DNA from: JBGSUZ01 sp043770095
GTDB taxonomy: Bacteria; Bacillota; Clostridia; Peptostreptococcales; Acidaminobacteraceae
Direction of reading: 5' to 3'
Assembly (NCBI GenBank): GCA_043770095.1
Contig: JAYVIR010000083.1
Location: 1 to 64,000, forward strand
DNA length: 64,000 bases
Both the position numbers and the translations under genes were made by a program. Positions 26,171 to 35,863 of the stretch are shown here, one piece after another; position 1 is the first letter of the stretch, and each line of letters begins with the position of its first letter. The notes under the pieces are model-generated. The model searched no databases and was not told the origin of the DNA. It saw nothing but the letters and a program-made list of their open reading frames with translations.

Positions 26171-26593
26171 ATGCGTCATAAAAAGAGAATCATGGTCTGT
26201 GTAACTCAGCAAAAATCCTGTGAACGACTTATTAAAAGGGGTGCTGACTTGTGTCGGAGTGAACATGACGAACTTTATGTGGTACACGTCGTAAAAGAAG
26301 ATTGGAAATATTTTGGCAAACTGCAAGAGTCAGATGCCGTCGAGTATCTTTTTGATATTTCCAAAACCTACGGTGCATATCTATCGGTCATAAAAGCGCC
26401 TGACATCGTTTCAACACTTTCAAGATTTATTCAAGATCATAAGATTGATGAAGTGATTATGGGTGAATCGTTGGAAGCGCTTGCTCAACAAAATATGATC
26501 AATCGGCTATCAGAAAATATAGAAGATGAAATTAACTTTACTATCGTTCCTGTTGGCGAACACGTCAACGAACAGGAACTTGTTTTTCAGTAA
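26171..26593 (+). CDS. Universal-stress-like (KdpD-type USP) protein
   Basis: The 140-aa product reads RIMVCVTQQKSCERLIKRGADLC, then ELYVVHVVKED. This resembles the USP-like nucleotide-binding domain found in the KdpD sensor and in stand-alone proteins. The later IDEVIMGESLE replaces the usual G-x-S/G loop, so nucleotide binding is uncertain. I chose ATG 26171; a GGAAGGGG stretch precedes it. It is a single gene with its own promoter and terminator. Confidence 0.7.
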   Translation: MRHKKRIMVCVTQQKSCERLIKRGADLCRSEHDELYVVHVVKEDWKYFGKLQESDAVEYLFDISKTYGAYLSVIKAPDIVSTLSRFIQDHKIDEVIMGESLEALAQQNMINRLSENIEDEINFTIVPVGEHVNEQELVFQ

Positions 26594-26605
26594 AATAAAC
26601 ATGAG

Positions 26606-26636
26606 AGCAGAGGCACAAAACCTCTGCTTTTTTTTA
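26606..26636 (+). terminator. Intrinsic terminator
   Basis: AGCAGAGG (26606-26613) pairs with CCTCTGCT (26621-26628), followed by TTTTTTT. Confidence 0.9.
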
Positions 26637-26682
26637 TTGAAAAAAGAAATGAATTTTTAAATTCATTTCACATAGAATTGGG

Positions 26683-26688
26683 TATAAT
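26683..26688 (+). promoter_or_regulatory. -10 box upstream of the UPF0182 gene
   Basis: TATAAT lies about 37 nt before ATG 26725. The -35 region is poor. A short inverted repeat (GAAATGAATTT / AAATTCATTTC, 26646-26669) sits just upstream and could be an operator. Confidence 0.45.
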
Positions 26689-26724
26689 GGAAGTGTACTT
26701 TAAAATTTGTTGGGAGGCATAAAG

Positions 26725-29472
26725 ATGGGAAATAAAAAAACAAAATGGTTAATCCCTATAGCAGGCATTTTACTGTTCTTCATTATTTTTGCAGGTCAAA
26801 TTATTGAGTTCATTACAGAAATACAATGGTTCTCAAATTTAGGTTACTTAGCAACCTATCTTACGGCCATTAAATATCAAGTCATTTTATTTGTGCCGAT
26901 TTTTATTTTCTTTGCTGTGGCAATGAAAATATATTTGGATGTTATTTTTGACAAATACATAAAATTGGGGCAAATATCTATTGAAGCGAAAATGGTCAAA
27001 GCAAATCATAAAAGACATTTCTGGGTGGCTGTTATTGCGTCATTATTTTTAGCGCTGATTTACTCGGATAGTTTATGGTTTAATTTATTGCAATTATTGA
27101 ACGGCAGTAACTTTGGCATTACAGACCCAATCTATAAAATGGATGTCTCATACTATATGTTTGTCGTTCCGTTCTTGCAAGCCATCTTGCGTCTAGGCAT
27201 TTTGACAATCATTCTTTGGGTATCTTTAACGGTTGGATTTTACGCCGTGGTGTTACAGCTTTATCCTCCGAGCGAGGGCACTGTTTATTATATCAACCCT
27301 TCAAACGGGCCATTGGCTGTCATGAGCATGATCAAACGCGATATCTTTGCCAATGCGGTGAAGCGTCTGGCGTCTTTGGGTTCCGCATTTTATGTCCTAC
27401 TCGGTCTGAGCTTCTTGATGATGGCTTATGACCTGCTCTACTCAAAGCAAGGCGTAGCGTTCGGGGCAGGCTATACCGATGTAAACGTTACACTCAAAGG
27501 ATTACAAGCACTTGCTATCATTTCATTTATCTCCGCACCAATTTTCTTCATCGGCATGGTTCGAGATAAGAAAAAATGGTTAGCTTCTGGACCGATTTTG
27601 TTGATAACTGTGGGTGTTTTAATGTCTGGAGTAGCATTTGTTGTTCAAAGATGGGTGGTTGAGCCAGATGAGCTCGCGAAAGAGTCACCTTACTTGACTT
27701 ACAATATTCAGTATACACAAAAGGCATTTGGGATGGACACGGTAGAAGTAAATACCTATCCAGTTGAACAAAACCTGACGGCTGAGAGTATTAAGAATAA
27801 TCCAGATACCATCGACAACATCAGAATCAATGATGAAAGACCACTTCTTCAAATTTACAATCAAATTCAAGCCATTCGACTTTACTATGAATTTAGTCAC
27901 GTGACTTTAGACCGTTATACAATCGATGGAAAATACCGTCAAATGTTTATTGCGCCAAGAGAGCTTAATGTTGAGAAATTAGACATTAAAGCCCAAACGT
28001 GGATCAATATGCATTTAAAATATACGCATGGTTATGGTTTGGTTGCGGCACCCGTTAATGAGGTTGAGTTAGACGGTTTGCCAAAATTATACATTAAAAA
28101 CATTCCACCTACAGGCAATACATCGCTTAAAATTACCCGTCCTGAAATTTACTTTGGCGAAAAAACCAACAATTATGCAATCGTTGGCGCAAAAGAAAGT
28201 GAATTTGACTATCCATCTGGTTCAGAAAATCAAGAAACAAGATATGCTGGAAAAGATGGGATTTCGCTTAAGGGATTCAATCGTGTATTGTATGCAATTA
28301 AAGAGGGCAGCTTACGGTTGTTCCTTTCAAGCAATATTAATGCGGATAGCAAAATACTCATTCATAGAAACTTGTATGACCGAGTCAACCGCATTGCGCC
28401 TTTCTTGACGTATGATCAGACGCCACAGTTTGTAGTGAATCAGGAAACTGGAAAATTATTCTGGATTATTGATGCCTATACCATGTCGGCTAATTACCCA
28501 TATTCTCAGCGTTATAACTTTAAAGGATACGCGGCAAACTATGTCAGAAACTCCGTTAAAGTTGTCGTAGATGCTTATGATGGTACGGTAAACTTCTATC
28601 AAGTGGATGCGGCAGATCCGGTAGCCAATACCTACGGCCGAATCTACAAAGGCTTGCTAAAACCAGTGAGCGAATGTGATCCTGCGATTGTAGAGCATTT
28701 TAAATACCCTAAAGATCTTTTCAAGATACAATCAGAAGTGTATACCACTTATCACGTGTCTAATCCAAAAGTATTCTACAATGGAGAAGACCAGTGGTCA
28801 CTTGCCAAAGAAAAATACCTTGCAGAGACTCAAACATACGAACCAAGCCATGTCATGTTTACGCTCCCTGGCGAAAAAAAAGCTGAATTTGCATTGATTC
28901 AGCCGTTTACGCCAAGAGAAAAAGCCAATATGTCTGCACTCTTGGTTGCGAGAAATGATGGGAAGGAATACGGCAAATTGTATGTATTCCAACTTCCTAA
29001 AGATAAAACGGTAGACGGACCGATGATGATTGAATCAAAAATCGATCAAGACTCAGTCATATCGCCACAGTTTACACTCTGGAGCCAAGAAGGTTCAAAT
29101 GTCCTTAGAGGCAATGTCATGATTATTCCGATTGAGAATTCTCTGCTCTATGCAGAACCGATTTATCTTAAAGCGGAAAATGAGAACAGCATGCCTGAAG
29201 TCAAGCGAGTTGTGGTGGTCTATAAAGATCAAGTCGTGATGGAAAACACGGTGAAAGCTTGTCTAGATAAAATATTCGGTATTGAAAAAGACCGAGCGAA
29301 TGCAGCAGAAGCAGAAGCGGCGCTTAAATCTGGTACGCCTGTTGTTGTAAAATCAAGTGATTCTAATGCTGTCATTACATTAGATGAGGCAAAGGCCATC
29401 TATCAGGAACTTCAGAATGCGCTTAATAAAGTGAATCAACTCATCCAAAAAATAGAAAAAGGAACCAAATAA
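26725..29472 (+). CDS. UPF0182 family membrane protein
   Basis: The 915-aa protein has about seven hydrophobic helices in residues 1-300 (for example WLIPIAGILLFFIIFAGQII). A large extracytoplasmic domain follows with the family-typical PYLTYNIQYTQKAFGM, YGLVAAPVNEV and PEIYFGE-like segments, and a short acidic/helical tail. The biochemical role of UPF0182 is unknown. TTGGGAGGC precedes ATG 26725. It is monocistronic, with a terminator directly after. Confidence 0.92.
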   Translation: MGNKKTKWLIPIAGILLFFIIFAGQIIEFITEIQWFSNLGYLATYLTAIKYQVILFVPIFIFFAVAMKIYLDVIFDKYIKLGQISIEAKMVKANHKRHFWVAVIASLFLALIYSDSLWFNLLQLLNGSNFGITDPIYKMDVSYYMFVVPFLQAILRLGILTIILWVSLTVGFYAVVLQLYPPSEGTVYYINPSNGPLAVMSMIKRDIFANAVKRLASLGSAFYVLLGLSFLMMAYDLLYSKQGVAFGAGYTDVNVTLKGLQALAIISFISAPIFFIGMVRDKKKWLASGPILLITVGVLMSGVAFVVQRWVVEPDELAKESPYLTYNIQYTQKAFGMDTVEVNTYPVEQNLTAESIKNNPDTIDNIRINDERPLLQIYNQIQAIRLYYEFSHVTLDRYTIDGKYRQMFIAPRELNVEKLDIKAQTWINMHLKYTHGYGLVAAPVNEVELDGLPKLYIKNIPPTGNTSLKITRPEIYFGEKTNNYAIVGAKESEFDYPSGSENQETRYAGKDGISLKGFNRVLYAIKEGSLRLFLSSNINADSKILIHRNLYDRVNRIAPFLTYDQTPQFVVNQETGKLFWIIDAYTMSANYPYSQRYNFKGYAANYVRNSVKVVVDAYDGTVNFYQVDAADPVANTYGRIYKGLLKPVSECDPAIVEHFKYPKDLFKIQSEVYTTYHVSNPKVFYNGEDQWSLAKEKYLAETQTYEPSHVMFTLPGEKKAEFALIQPFTPREKANMSALLVARNDGKEYGKLYVFQLPKDKTVDGPMMIESKIDQDSVISPQFTLWSQEGSNVLRGNVMIIPIENSLLYAEPIYLKAENENSMPEVKRVVVVYKDQVVMENTVKACLDKIFGIEKDRANAAEAEAALKSGTPVVVKSSDSNAVITLDEAKAIYQELQNALNKVNQLIQKIEKGTK

Positions 29473-29494
29473 TTCGCATAACCGAACAAGTTTG

Positions 29495-29526
29495 AAAGCC
29501 GATCCCATTGGGGTCGGCTTTCTTTA
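29495..29526 (+). terminator. Intrinsic terminator after the UPF0182 gene
   Basis: AAAGCCGATCCC (29495-29506) pairs with GGGTCGGCTTT (29511-29521) with one bulge. It is followed by CTTTAT. Confidence 0.8.
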
Positions 29527-29719
29527 TGAAAACGATCTAAAAATAACCACAAAAACGCCTCATAAAATGTTTCATATTTATAATAAAATTTATATGTAAT
29601 TACTTAGTAACTATTTAGAATTTTGTGTATAATGTATTTGTCAGAACGGAAAACTTGTACAGTTGTTTGTCTGTTATCTGACAAGTTAGCCATCATAAGA
29701 ATATCGGGGAGGAAATTTA

Positions 29720-31243
29720 ATGAGACACAAGAGAAAACTTAGTTTTAGTTTAGCACTCGTCATGATGCTAAGCGTATGCTTCTCAGCACCTATTACAGGT
29801 TTTGCAGCAGCAGATGCGAACAACATGATGTTAACGGTACTCGGAACAAGTGACATGCATGGTACGATTACTTCTTGGAGCTATGAAGGCAATACTGATA
29901 CTGCTGACAGAGGTCTTACACACGTAAAAACAATTGTTGACAGTGTACGTAAAGAAAATCCAAATACACTTTTAATTGATAATGGCGACACCATTCAGGG
30001 AACTATATTAACGGATGACCTATATAATAAAGACATGACTGTTAAAAACCCTATGATTGAAATGATGAATTATGTAGGTTATGACTCAATGACTTTAGGA
30101 AACCATGAGTTCAACTTTGGTTTAGAGACCGTTGAGAAAATTAAAAAAGAAGCAAAATTCCCTGTTCTTTCTGCAAATATTTACTATGCAAAAGACGGCA
30201 AGAACTTTGCTACACCATATACAATCAAGACTGTAAATGGCGCAAAAGTTGCTATTTTAGGTCTTTCAGTGCCATCAATCAAGTCTTGGGATGCTAGCAA
30301 GGTAACATCTTTAGAATTCAAGCATATGGCTGAGGAAGCTAAAAAATATGTTAAAATTCTTAAAGAAAAAGAAAAAGTGGACGTGATCATCGTTTCTGCT
30401 CATTCAGGTCTTGAATCAAGACATGAAGAAGATGGCAGCGATATGGCAAAATTAATTGCTGAATCTTGTCCTGAAGTGACCGTAATGCTTACAGGTCATG
30501 ACCATTCAGTTGTAAACACAACAGTGAACAACGTTCTTGTTGCGGCGCCAACAAACGGTGCAGTTGACATGGTTCGTTTTGACATCAACCTCACTAAAGA
30601 AAACGGAAAATGGACTGTTAAAAACAAAGCGGCTTCTTTAATCGATTTAAAGAAAGTGGTTGCAGATCCAGGTGCTGTTAAAGTAGCTGAACCTTCTCAC
30701 AACAAAACAATGAACTTCCTTAAAAACATTATTGGTAAAGCATCTGGTACTTTCCAACCTGTTTCTGAAGTGCCTGGCATTCCTGAAGCACAAGTGAGAG
30801 ATACAGCGGTTATCGATCTTGTCAATAAAGTTCAAATGTATTACACAAACTCAGCGGTATCTGCTGCAGCACTCTTTAAAGCAGATTCAAATTTACCGTA
30901 TGGCGATTTAAACTATGCTAATATATTCGATATTTACAAATACCCAAATACATTAGTGGGCGTTGAAGTAACGGGTGCTCAACTCAAGAAATACATGGAG
31001 TGGTCTGCTGGTTATTACAACACTTACAAAGCTGGCGATCTTACAATCAGCTTTGATGAAAAAATTCGGTCTTACAACTATGACATGTTTGCAGGTGTTA
31101 CTTACAAAGTTGACATCAGCAAACCTGCAGGCAGCAGAATCGTAGACCTTAAGCGTGGTGGTTCAAGCGTTCAAGACACAGACACAATTAGACTTGCAAT
31201 CAACAACTACCGTTATGATGGCCTTAAGAAAATGGGCTTTTAA
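29720..31243 (+). CDS. Secreted 5'-nucleotidase / 2',3'-cyclic phosphodiesterase, N-terminal half (frameshifted)
   Basis: The first 507 aa begin with a signal peptide (FSLALVMMLSVCFSAPITGFAAA). A metallophosphoesterase domain follows (LGTSDMHG, LIDNGDTIQG, LGNHEFNFG, SAHSG, LTGHDHS), then a 5'-nucleotidase C-terminal domain (YPNTLVGVEVTGAQLKKYMEWSA). The frame ends at TAA right after GLKKMGF. In the -1 frame the reading continues with LTNDNVVFFNSDPTSLRSYI, the expected end of this domain, into the downstream frame. One missing base near 31237-31243 explains this. It is either a true frameshift or a sequencing error. TATAAT at 29628-29633 is a possible -10 box. Confidence 0.8.
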   Translation: MRHKRKLSFSLALVMMLSVCFSAPITGFAAADANNMMLTVLGTSDMHGTITSWSYEGNTDTADRGLTHVKTIVDSVRKENPNTLLIDNGDTIQGTILTDDLYNKDMTVKNPMIEMMNYVGYDSMTLGNHEFNFGLETVEKIKKEAKFPVLSANIYYAKDGKNFATPYTIKTVNGAKVAILGLSVPSIKSWDASKVTSLEFKHMAEEAKKYVKILKEKEKVDVIIVSAHSGLESRHEEDGSDMAKLIAESCPEVTVMLTGHDHSVVNTTVNNVLVAAPTNGAVDMVRFDINLTKENGKWTVKNKAASLIDLKKVVADPGAVKVAEPSHNKTMNFLKNIIGKASGTFQPVSEVPGIPEAQVRDTAVIDLVNKVQMYYTNSAVSAAALFKADSNLPYGDLNYANIFDIYKYPNTLVGVEVTGAQLKKYMEWSAGYYNTYKAGDLTISFDEKIRSYNYDMFAGVTYKVDISKPAGSRIVDLKRGGSSVQDTDTIRLAINNYRYDGLKKMGF

Positions 31244-31314
31244 CAAATGATAATGTTGTTTTCTTTAACTCTGATCCAACATCACTTCGTTCATACATCA
31301 AAGATTATATTGCA

Positions 31315-33144
31315 ATGAACAAAGTGGTTAATCCAACGGTTGACAACAACTGGTCTATCACAGGCGCAAAATTCGAACATCCGCTTAGAGAAGCTGCAAT
31401 CCTTCTTGTTAAAACAGGCAAGATCACGCTTCCTAAATCTGCAGATGGCAGAACAGACAATGTGAAAGCGTTGAATGTTGCAGATCTTCAAAAACAAGGC
31501 TTATTGCCTGAAGGTTACATTATACAAAACGAAGACACACTTGCATCAGTAGCAACTAAGTTCAAAACAACACCTGATCGTCTAATGATGGTTAACAAAA
31601 TTGCTAAAGCTGCTGATTTTAAAGCGGGTGTAACCATTTACCCACCAACAGAATACCTTTTCCCTGATCTTAAAAAAATAGACATTCTTACTTTAAACGA
31701 TTTCCATGGCAATATGGAAGGCGCTGGCTCTAATCCTGGTGCGGCAAAATTAGCATCGTACATGGAATACTACAAAAATATGAATGCAACAGGCACAGTA
31801 ATTCTGAACGCAGGCGATGCATTCCAAGGCACGCCAATGTCTAATCTTCTCTTTGGAAAACCAGTTGTAGATATGATGAACGTCATCGGCTTTGATGCGA
31901 TGACAATGGGCAATCATGAATTTGACTGGGGTACTGAGAAAGCGTTAGAAACAATGAAAGCTGCTAAATTCCCACTTATCGTTGCTAATATTTATGAAAA
32001 AGGCAAACCGGTTGCTTGGGCTAAACCAACAACAATGCTTGAAAAGAACGGCCTCAAAATTGGCGTGGTTGGATTAGCAACAATAGAAACATCAGAAGCG
32101 GCACATAAAAAGTATGTTGGCAATCTTGAATTTAAAGATTCGGGCGCTACGGCACAAAAATATTCAGAAGAACTTAAAAAACAAGGCGCTAACATCGTAA
32201 TCGCTTTGGGTCACATCCCTGCACTTAGTTCTAAAGATGGTTACACTTATGGTGAACTCCTTGACACAGCATATGTTGCAAAAGGTGTAGACGCTTTCAT
32301 TGGTGGTCACAGCCACATGAACCTTCAAGGTTTTGCAGGTAATAAACCTTATGTAGAAGCTTATTATAATGGTAGAAATTTTGGTCATATCACACTTTAC
32401 TATGATATGATGAAGAATGCTGTGGTTCACTCAACAACAGAAATCGTTGAAGTTAATAAAGGTACGCTTGCATTAACTGCAAATGCAACTATTGCAGCAA
32501 GCGTAGAAAAATCAATGCTAGATCTCTCACCAGTATTTGACGTTATTGTTGGCAAAACTAATAACGAACTCCTTAGAGGTAAGAATGTTGAAAGTGGACT
32601 TGGTAATTTCGTAGCAGATTCAATGAGAATCAAAGCGGGTACGCAATTCTGCTTTACAAATGAAGGCGGCAATAGAGCGGATATTCCGGCTGGGAATATT
32701 ACTGTAAAAACTGTATTTAACGTGTCGCCATTTGACAACACAATTCAAACGTCTAAAATGACAGGTGCTCAAATTAAAGCCCTTCTTGAGCAGTCTGCTA
32801 AATCTAAAACAGGTTACTTACAAGTGTCAGGTCTTAAGGTTTCATTCGATTCGACTAAGCCAGAAGGCAAACGTGTGGTTTCAGTAGTAATGGCAGATGG
32901 TAAAGCAATCGAAGACAAAGTATCATATACTGTTGCGACAAACGACTTCTTAGCTCCAGGTGGAGATGGCTTCACAGTCTTCAAAGAAGTTAAATGGGTT
33001 GATACTTACATGATTATGAGAGATGCAATAATGGAAGAAATTAAGAAACAAGGTACGATCGATCCTAAAGTGGATGGCCGTATGATTGATGTTTCTAAAA
33101 AAGTTGGAATGTTATTAGATTTTCTTGCTAGAATTGCGGCTTAA
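31315..33144 (+). CDS. Secreted 5'-nucleotidase, C-terminal half (frameshifted)
   Basis: This 609-aa frame from ATG 31315 continues the upstream gene. The coherent reading actually begins about 31240, and the ATG has no ribosome binding site. It ends the first nucleotidase unit and adds a LysM-like segment (ALNVADLQKQGL, then NEDTLASVATKFKTTPDRLMMVNK). A second metallophosphoesterase domain follows (LTLNDFHGN, LNAGDAFQGTP, MGNHEFDWG, ALGHIPA, IGGHSHMNL), then a second 5'-nucleotidase C-domain (FTNEGGNRADI, ending VATNDFLAPGGDGF). No sortase motif is seen at the end. The intact protein would be about 1140 aa. Confidence 0.8.
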   Translation: MNKVVNPTVDNNWSITGAKFEHPLREAAILLVKTGKITLPKSADGRTDNVKALNVADLQKQGLLPEGYIIQNEDTLASVATKFKTTPDRLMMVNKIAKAADFKAGVTIYPPTEYLFPDLKKIDILTLNDFHGNMEGAGSNPGAAKLASYMEYYKNMNATGTVILNAGDAFQGTPMSNLLFGKPVVDMMNVIGFDAMTMGNHEFDWGTEKALETMKAAKFPLIVANIYEKGKPVAWAKPTTMLEKNGLKIGVVGLATIETSEAAHKKYVGNLEFKDSGATAQKYSEELKKQGANIVIALGHIPALSSKDGYTYGELLDTAYVAKGVDAFIGGHSHMNLQGFAGNKPYVEAYYNGRNFGHITLYYDMMKNAVVHSTTEIVEVNKGTLALTANATIAASVEKSMLDLSPVFDVIVGKTNNELLRGKNVESGLGNFVADSMRIKAGTQFCFTNEGGNRADIPAGNITVKTVFNVSPFDNTIQTSKMTGAQIKALLEQSAKSKTGYLQVSGLKVSFDSTKPEGKRVVSVVMADGKAIEDKVSYTVATNDFLAPGGDGFTVFKEVKWVDTYMIMRDAIMEEIKKQGTIDPKVDGRMIDVSKKVGMLLDFLARIAA

Positions 33145-33176
33145 TCTATAAAACATTTTTTATAACCTATCAAAAT

Positions 33177-33225
33177 AAAAAAGTGGTGTGCTTGGGAATT
33201 TAACCTAATGCAGACCACTTTTTTT
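33177..33225 (+). terminator. Intrinsic terminator after the nucleotidase
   Basis: AAAAAAGTGGT (33177-33187) pairs with ACCACTTTTTT (33214-33224) across a 26-nt loop. Confidence 0.75.
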
Positions 33226-33295
33226 CTCGTCTATAAGAAGAAAATATGCTATGATAAGGATTGGATTATCTGTTATGGATGAGAAGGAGTAAAAA

Positions 33296-34237
33296 ATGCG
33301 ATACAATACTTATTCGGAAGCTTTGGTTAAGAGATTTGGCGAAAAAGTGTATAAAATCCCTGTCAACTTACCACTTAGTTGTCCTAATAGAGACGGTACC
33401 TGTGGAAAGGGTGGTTGTACATTCTGTGGCGAAGTGGGTACGGGGTTTGAAAATCTCAAACCAGAAATCGCGATTGCCAAGCAGTTGGAAGCCAACATCG
33501 CTTATATTGGACCTAAATATAAAGCAAAAAAATTTAATGCGTATTTTAACAATTTTACGAATACGTTCTGCTCGGTGGAAGATTTGGAAACCCAACTTAA
33601 AGAAGCCTGTATTTCAGGGGTTGTTGGTCTTTGTATTTCGACCAGACCAGATTGCATATCTGAGGCTCAGTTAGATGTGATGTCCAAAATCCAAAAGGAA
33701 TATGGCGTAGAAATCACTATCGAGTTGGGGCTTCAGACCGTTAATTATCACACGCTTCAGAAGTTAAACCGTGGGCATGGCTTGGCAGAATTTGTGGACG
33801 CAGTGCTCAGAATTAAACCTAGAGGCTTTAGAATTTGTGGACATTTAATTGGCAATCTGCCTTGGGATGAAGATTTAGACCTTCGTGAGGCCTCGAAATT
33901 ACTTTCAGTTCTTGGCATCTCGGAAGTTAAAATTCATACACTGTATATTTTAAAAAATACAGCACTTGCCAAACAGTATATGGCAGGGGCGTTTGAAATG
34001 GGTACGGTTGAAAGTTATGTGAATAGGGTGGTAGATTTTATCCGTCATGCATCGCCTGAAATGGTCTTTCAACGCTTTGCAGGGAGAGCACCTGAAGAAG
34101 AAACGATCTTTTGCAATTGGGGCATGAGTTGGTGGAAAGTCAAAGATTTGATTGATGAAAGGCTTGAATTGTTAGATGCCCATCAAGGCGATCTCTGTCA
34201 CTATTTAAATGGACCATCGCTTAGAAAGTTTGTGTGA
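33296..34237 (+). CDS. Radical SAM protein, TIGR01212/YhcC family
   Basis: The 313-aa protein starts RYNTYSEALVKRFGEKVYKIPV, typical of the YhcC/YtqA family. Its cluster cysteines lie in CPNRDGTCGKGGCTFC. ITIELGLQTVN, NRGHGLAEFVDAV and ICGHLIGNLPWD follow. It should bind a 4Fe-4S cluster and SAM; the physiological reaction of the family is not established as far as I know. GAAGGAG precedes ATG 33296. Confidence 0.9.
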   Translation: MRYNTYSEALVKRFGEKVYKIPVNLPLSCPNRDGTCGKGGCTFCGEVGTGFENLKPEIAIAKQLEANIAYIGPKYKAKKFNAYFNNFTNTFCSVEDLETQLKEACISGVVGLCISTRPDCISEAQLDVMSKIQKEYGVEITIELGLQTVNYHTLQKLNRGHGLAEFVDAVLRIKPRGFRICGHLIGNLPWDEDLDLREASKLLSVLGISEVKIHTLYILKNTALAKQYMAGAFEMGTVESYVNRVVDFIRHASPEMVFQRFAGRAPEEETIFCNWGMSWWKVKDLIDERLELLDAHQGDLCHYLNGPSLRKFV

Positions 34238-34320
34238 TTAATTAGTAAAAATATATTATAATAAGGTATTAGGTCATATCCTGTCTCCGTTTAAATTGGG
34301 GGCTTGGTAGGAGGGTTTAT

Positions 34321-35148
34321 ATGAAAAGTCGGATAAGAGAATGGAAAATGTTATTAATTCCATACGAACAAGCGGTGGAAGAACTGAAAGTGAAGTTTAA
34401 AGCCATCCGTAAAGAATACAGAGACATGAATGAATATTCTCCTATTGAATTTATAACGGGGCGTGTTAAGAAAATTTCTAGTATTCTTGAAAAATGTAAG
34501 CGTAGAGATATTCCAGAAGACCAAATTGAAGAGTTGATGGAGGACATTGCCGGCATTCGCGTCATGTGTCAATTTACCGACGATATTTATAAGGTTGTTG
34601 ATTTGATACGTCAAAGAGAGGGCAAAGATCTCCAAATTGTTTATGAGAAAGATTATATTTCTAGCCCAAAAGAAAGTGGGTACAAGAGTTACCACATTAT
34701 TATCAAGTATCCGGTTCAGACTTGTTTTGGGACGAGAGAAATCCTTGCTGAGATTCAAATCAGAACACTTGCAATGAATTTTTGGTCGACTATCGAACAT
34801 TCTCTTAACTATAAGTATCAAGATAATATTCCTGCGGAAATTACCGAGAGACTTAGAAAGACGGCTACAGCAGCAAATATGCTGGATTTAGAAATGTGCG
34901 AGATTCGTAATGAAATTATAAAAGCACAATTGATGTTTGAACAGAAATCCAATATTGTCAGCGATATCACTTCACTGATTGATAGTTTGTATCATATTAA
35001 CCAAGAAGCTGAGGCAATGGCTTTCCAAGAGCGATTTGACAGCATTTGGGGAGAAGGCACCATTGATGATCTTGAATCTTTGCTTAAAGACATCAAGAGA
35101 ACGTTGCCCGGGTATCAAGTTTTTGAAAAAAAGAATAATAGAGAGTAA
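34321..35148 (+). CDS. Small alarmone synthetase (RelQ/YjbM type)
   Basis: The 275-aa protein contains a synthetase-only RelA/SpoT domain: YSPIEFITGRVKK, MEDIAGIRVMCQF, SPKESGYKSYHIII, ILAEIQIRTLAMNFWSTIEHSLNYK. There is no hydrolase, TGS or ACT domain. It makes (p)ppGpp from GTP/GDP and ATP. Helical segments at the C-terminus fit the oligomerising tail of RelQ. TAGGAGG precedes ATG 34321. A short gap leads to a phosphoesterase gene. Confidence 0.92.
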   Translation: MKSRIREWKMLLIPYEQAVEELKVKFKAIRKEYRDMNEYSPIEFITGRVKKISSILEKCKRRDIPEDQIEELMEDIAGIRVMCQFTDDIYKVVDLIRQREGKDLQIVYEKDYISSPKESGYKSYHIIIKYPVQTCFGTREILAEIQIRTLAMNFWSTIEHSLNYKYQDNIPAEITERLRKTATAANMLDLEMCEIRNEIIKAQLMFEQKSNIVSDITSLIDSLYHINQEAEAMAFQERFDSIWGEGTIDDLESLLKDIKRTLPGYQVFEKKNNRE

Positions 35149-35160
35149 GTAGGTGATTCA

Positions 35161-35853
35161 ATGGCTGTTTACGCCATATCAGACCTTCATTTGAGCTTCT
35201 CATCGGATAAACCCATGGATAAGTTCGGGGAAAAGTGGACTGACTATACGGCGAAGATAGAGGCCAATTGGCATGCAACGGTGAGCGAAGACGATGTCGT
35301 TTTGATTGGCGGAGATATCTCGTGGGCAATGCATTTGCCAGAAGCCAAACAGGATTTAGACTGGATTTCCAACCTTCCGGGACATAAGTACCTGATCAAG
35401 GGAAATCATGATTATTGGTGGACGTCGTTAAAGAAAATGACGCAGTCTCATCCTCAGTTAAGATTTGTCTTTAACAATAGTTTTCAGCAACAAAATATTG
35501 CGATTGCTGGAACTCGGGGTTGGATTTGCCCCAATACCAAAGAATTTACAAGTGAAGATTTAAAAATTTATCAAAGGGAGCTTTTAAGACTGGAAAATAG
35601 TTTGAAGCAAGCGGTTAAAGAGGAACCAGAGCATTTAATTGCAATGATTCACTATCCGCCAACCAATGATAGTTTTGAAGATTCAGGATTCACGAACCTT
35701 TTTGAGACTTATGGCGTATCACATGTGATCTATGGTCATTTACACACGCCAGAAGGGTTTAAAGTAGGTTTTACTGGCGAAAAAAATGGTGTAATGTATC
35801 ATTTGACCTCCTGCGACTACTTGGATTTCAAGCTAGAGCAGATTTTAGATTAA
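35161..35853 (+). CDS. Calcineurin-like metallophosphoesterase
   Basis: The 230-aa protein has the ordered metal motifs YAISDLHLSF, GGDISWAMHL, IKGNHDYWW, MIHYPP and YGHLHTPEG. It has no signal peptide, so it is cytoplasmic. Substrate unknown. It starts 12 nt after relQ and 10 nt before the next gene, suggesting one transcript. Confidence 0.9.
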   Translation: MAVYAISDLHLSFSSDKPMDKFGEKWTDYTAKIEANWHATVSEDDVVLIGGDISWAMHLPEAKQDLDWISNLPGHKYLIKGNHDYWWTSLKKMTQSHPQLRFVFNNSFQQQNIAIAGTRGWICPNTKEFTSEDLKIYQRELLRLENSLKQAVKEEPEHLIAMIHYPPTNDSFEDSGFTNLFETYGVSHVIYGHLHTPEGFKVGFTGEKNGVMYHLTSCDYLDFKLEQILD

Positions 35854-35863
35854 GGAGTACGTT

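Noticed and set aside
31236..31250. Programmed -1 ribosomal frameshift in the nucleotidase
   Set aside because: GGC TTT TAA C is not a good slippery heptamer, and a simple one-base loss explains the reading better.
33261..33674. 137-aa frame overlapping the radical SAM gene
   Set aside because: A shadow of the yhcC-like gene in another frame.
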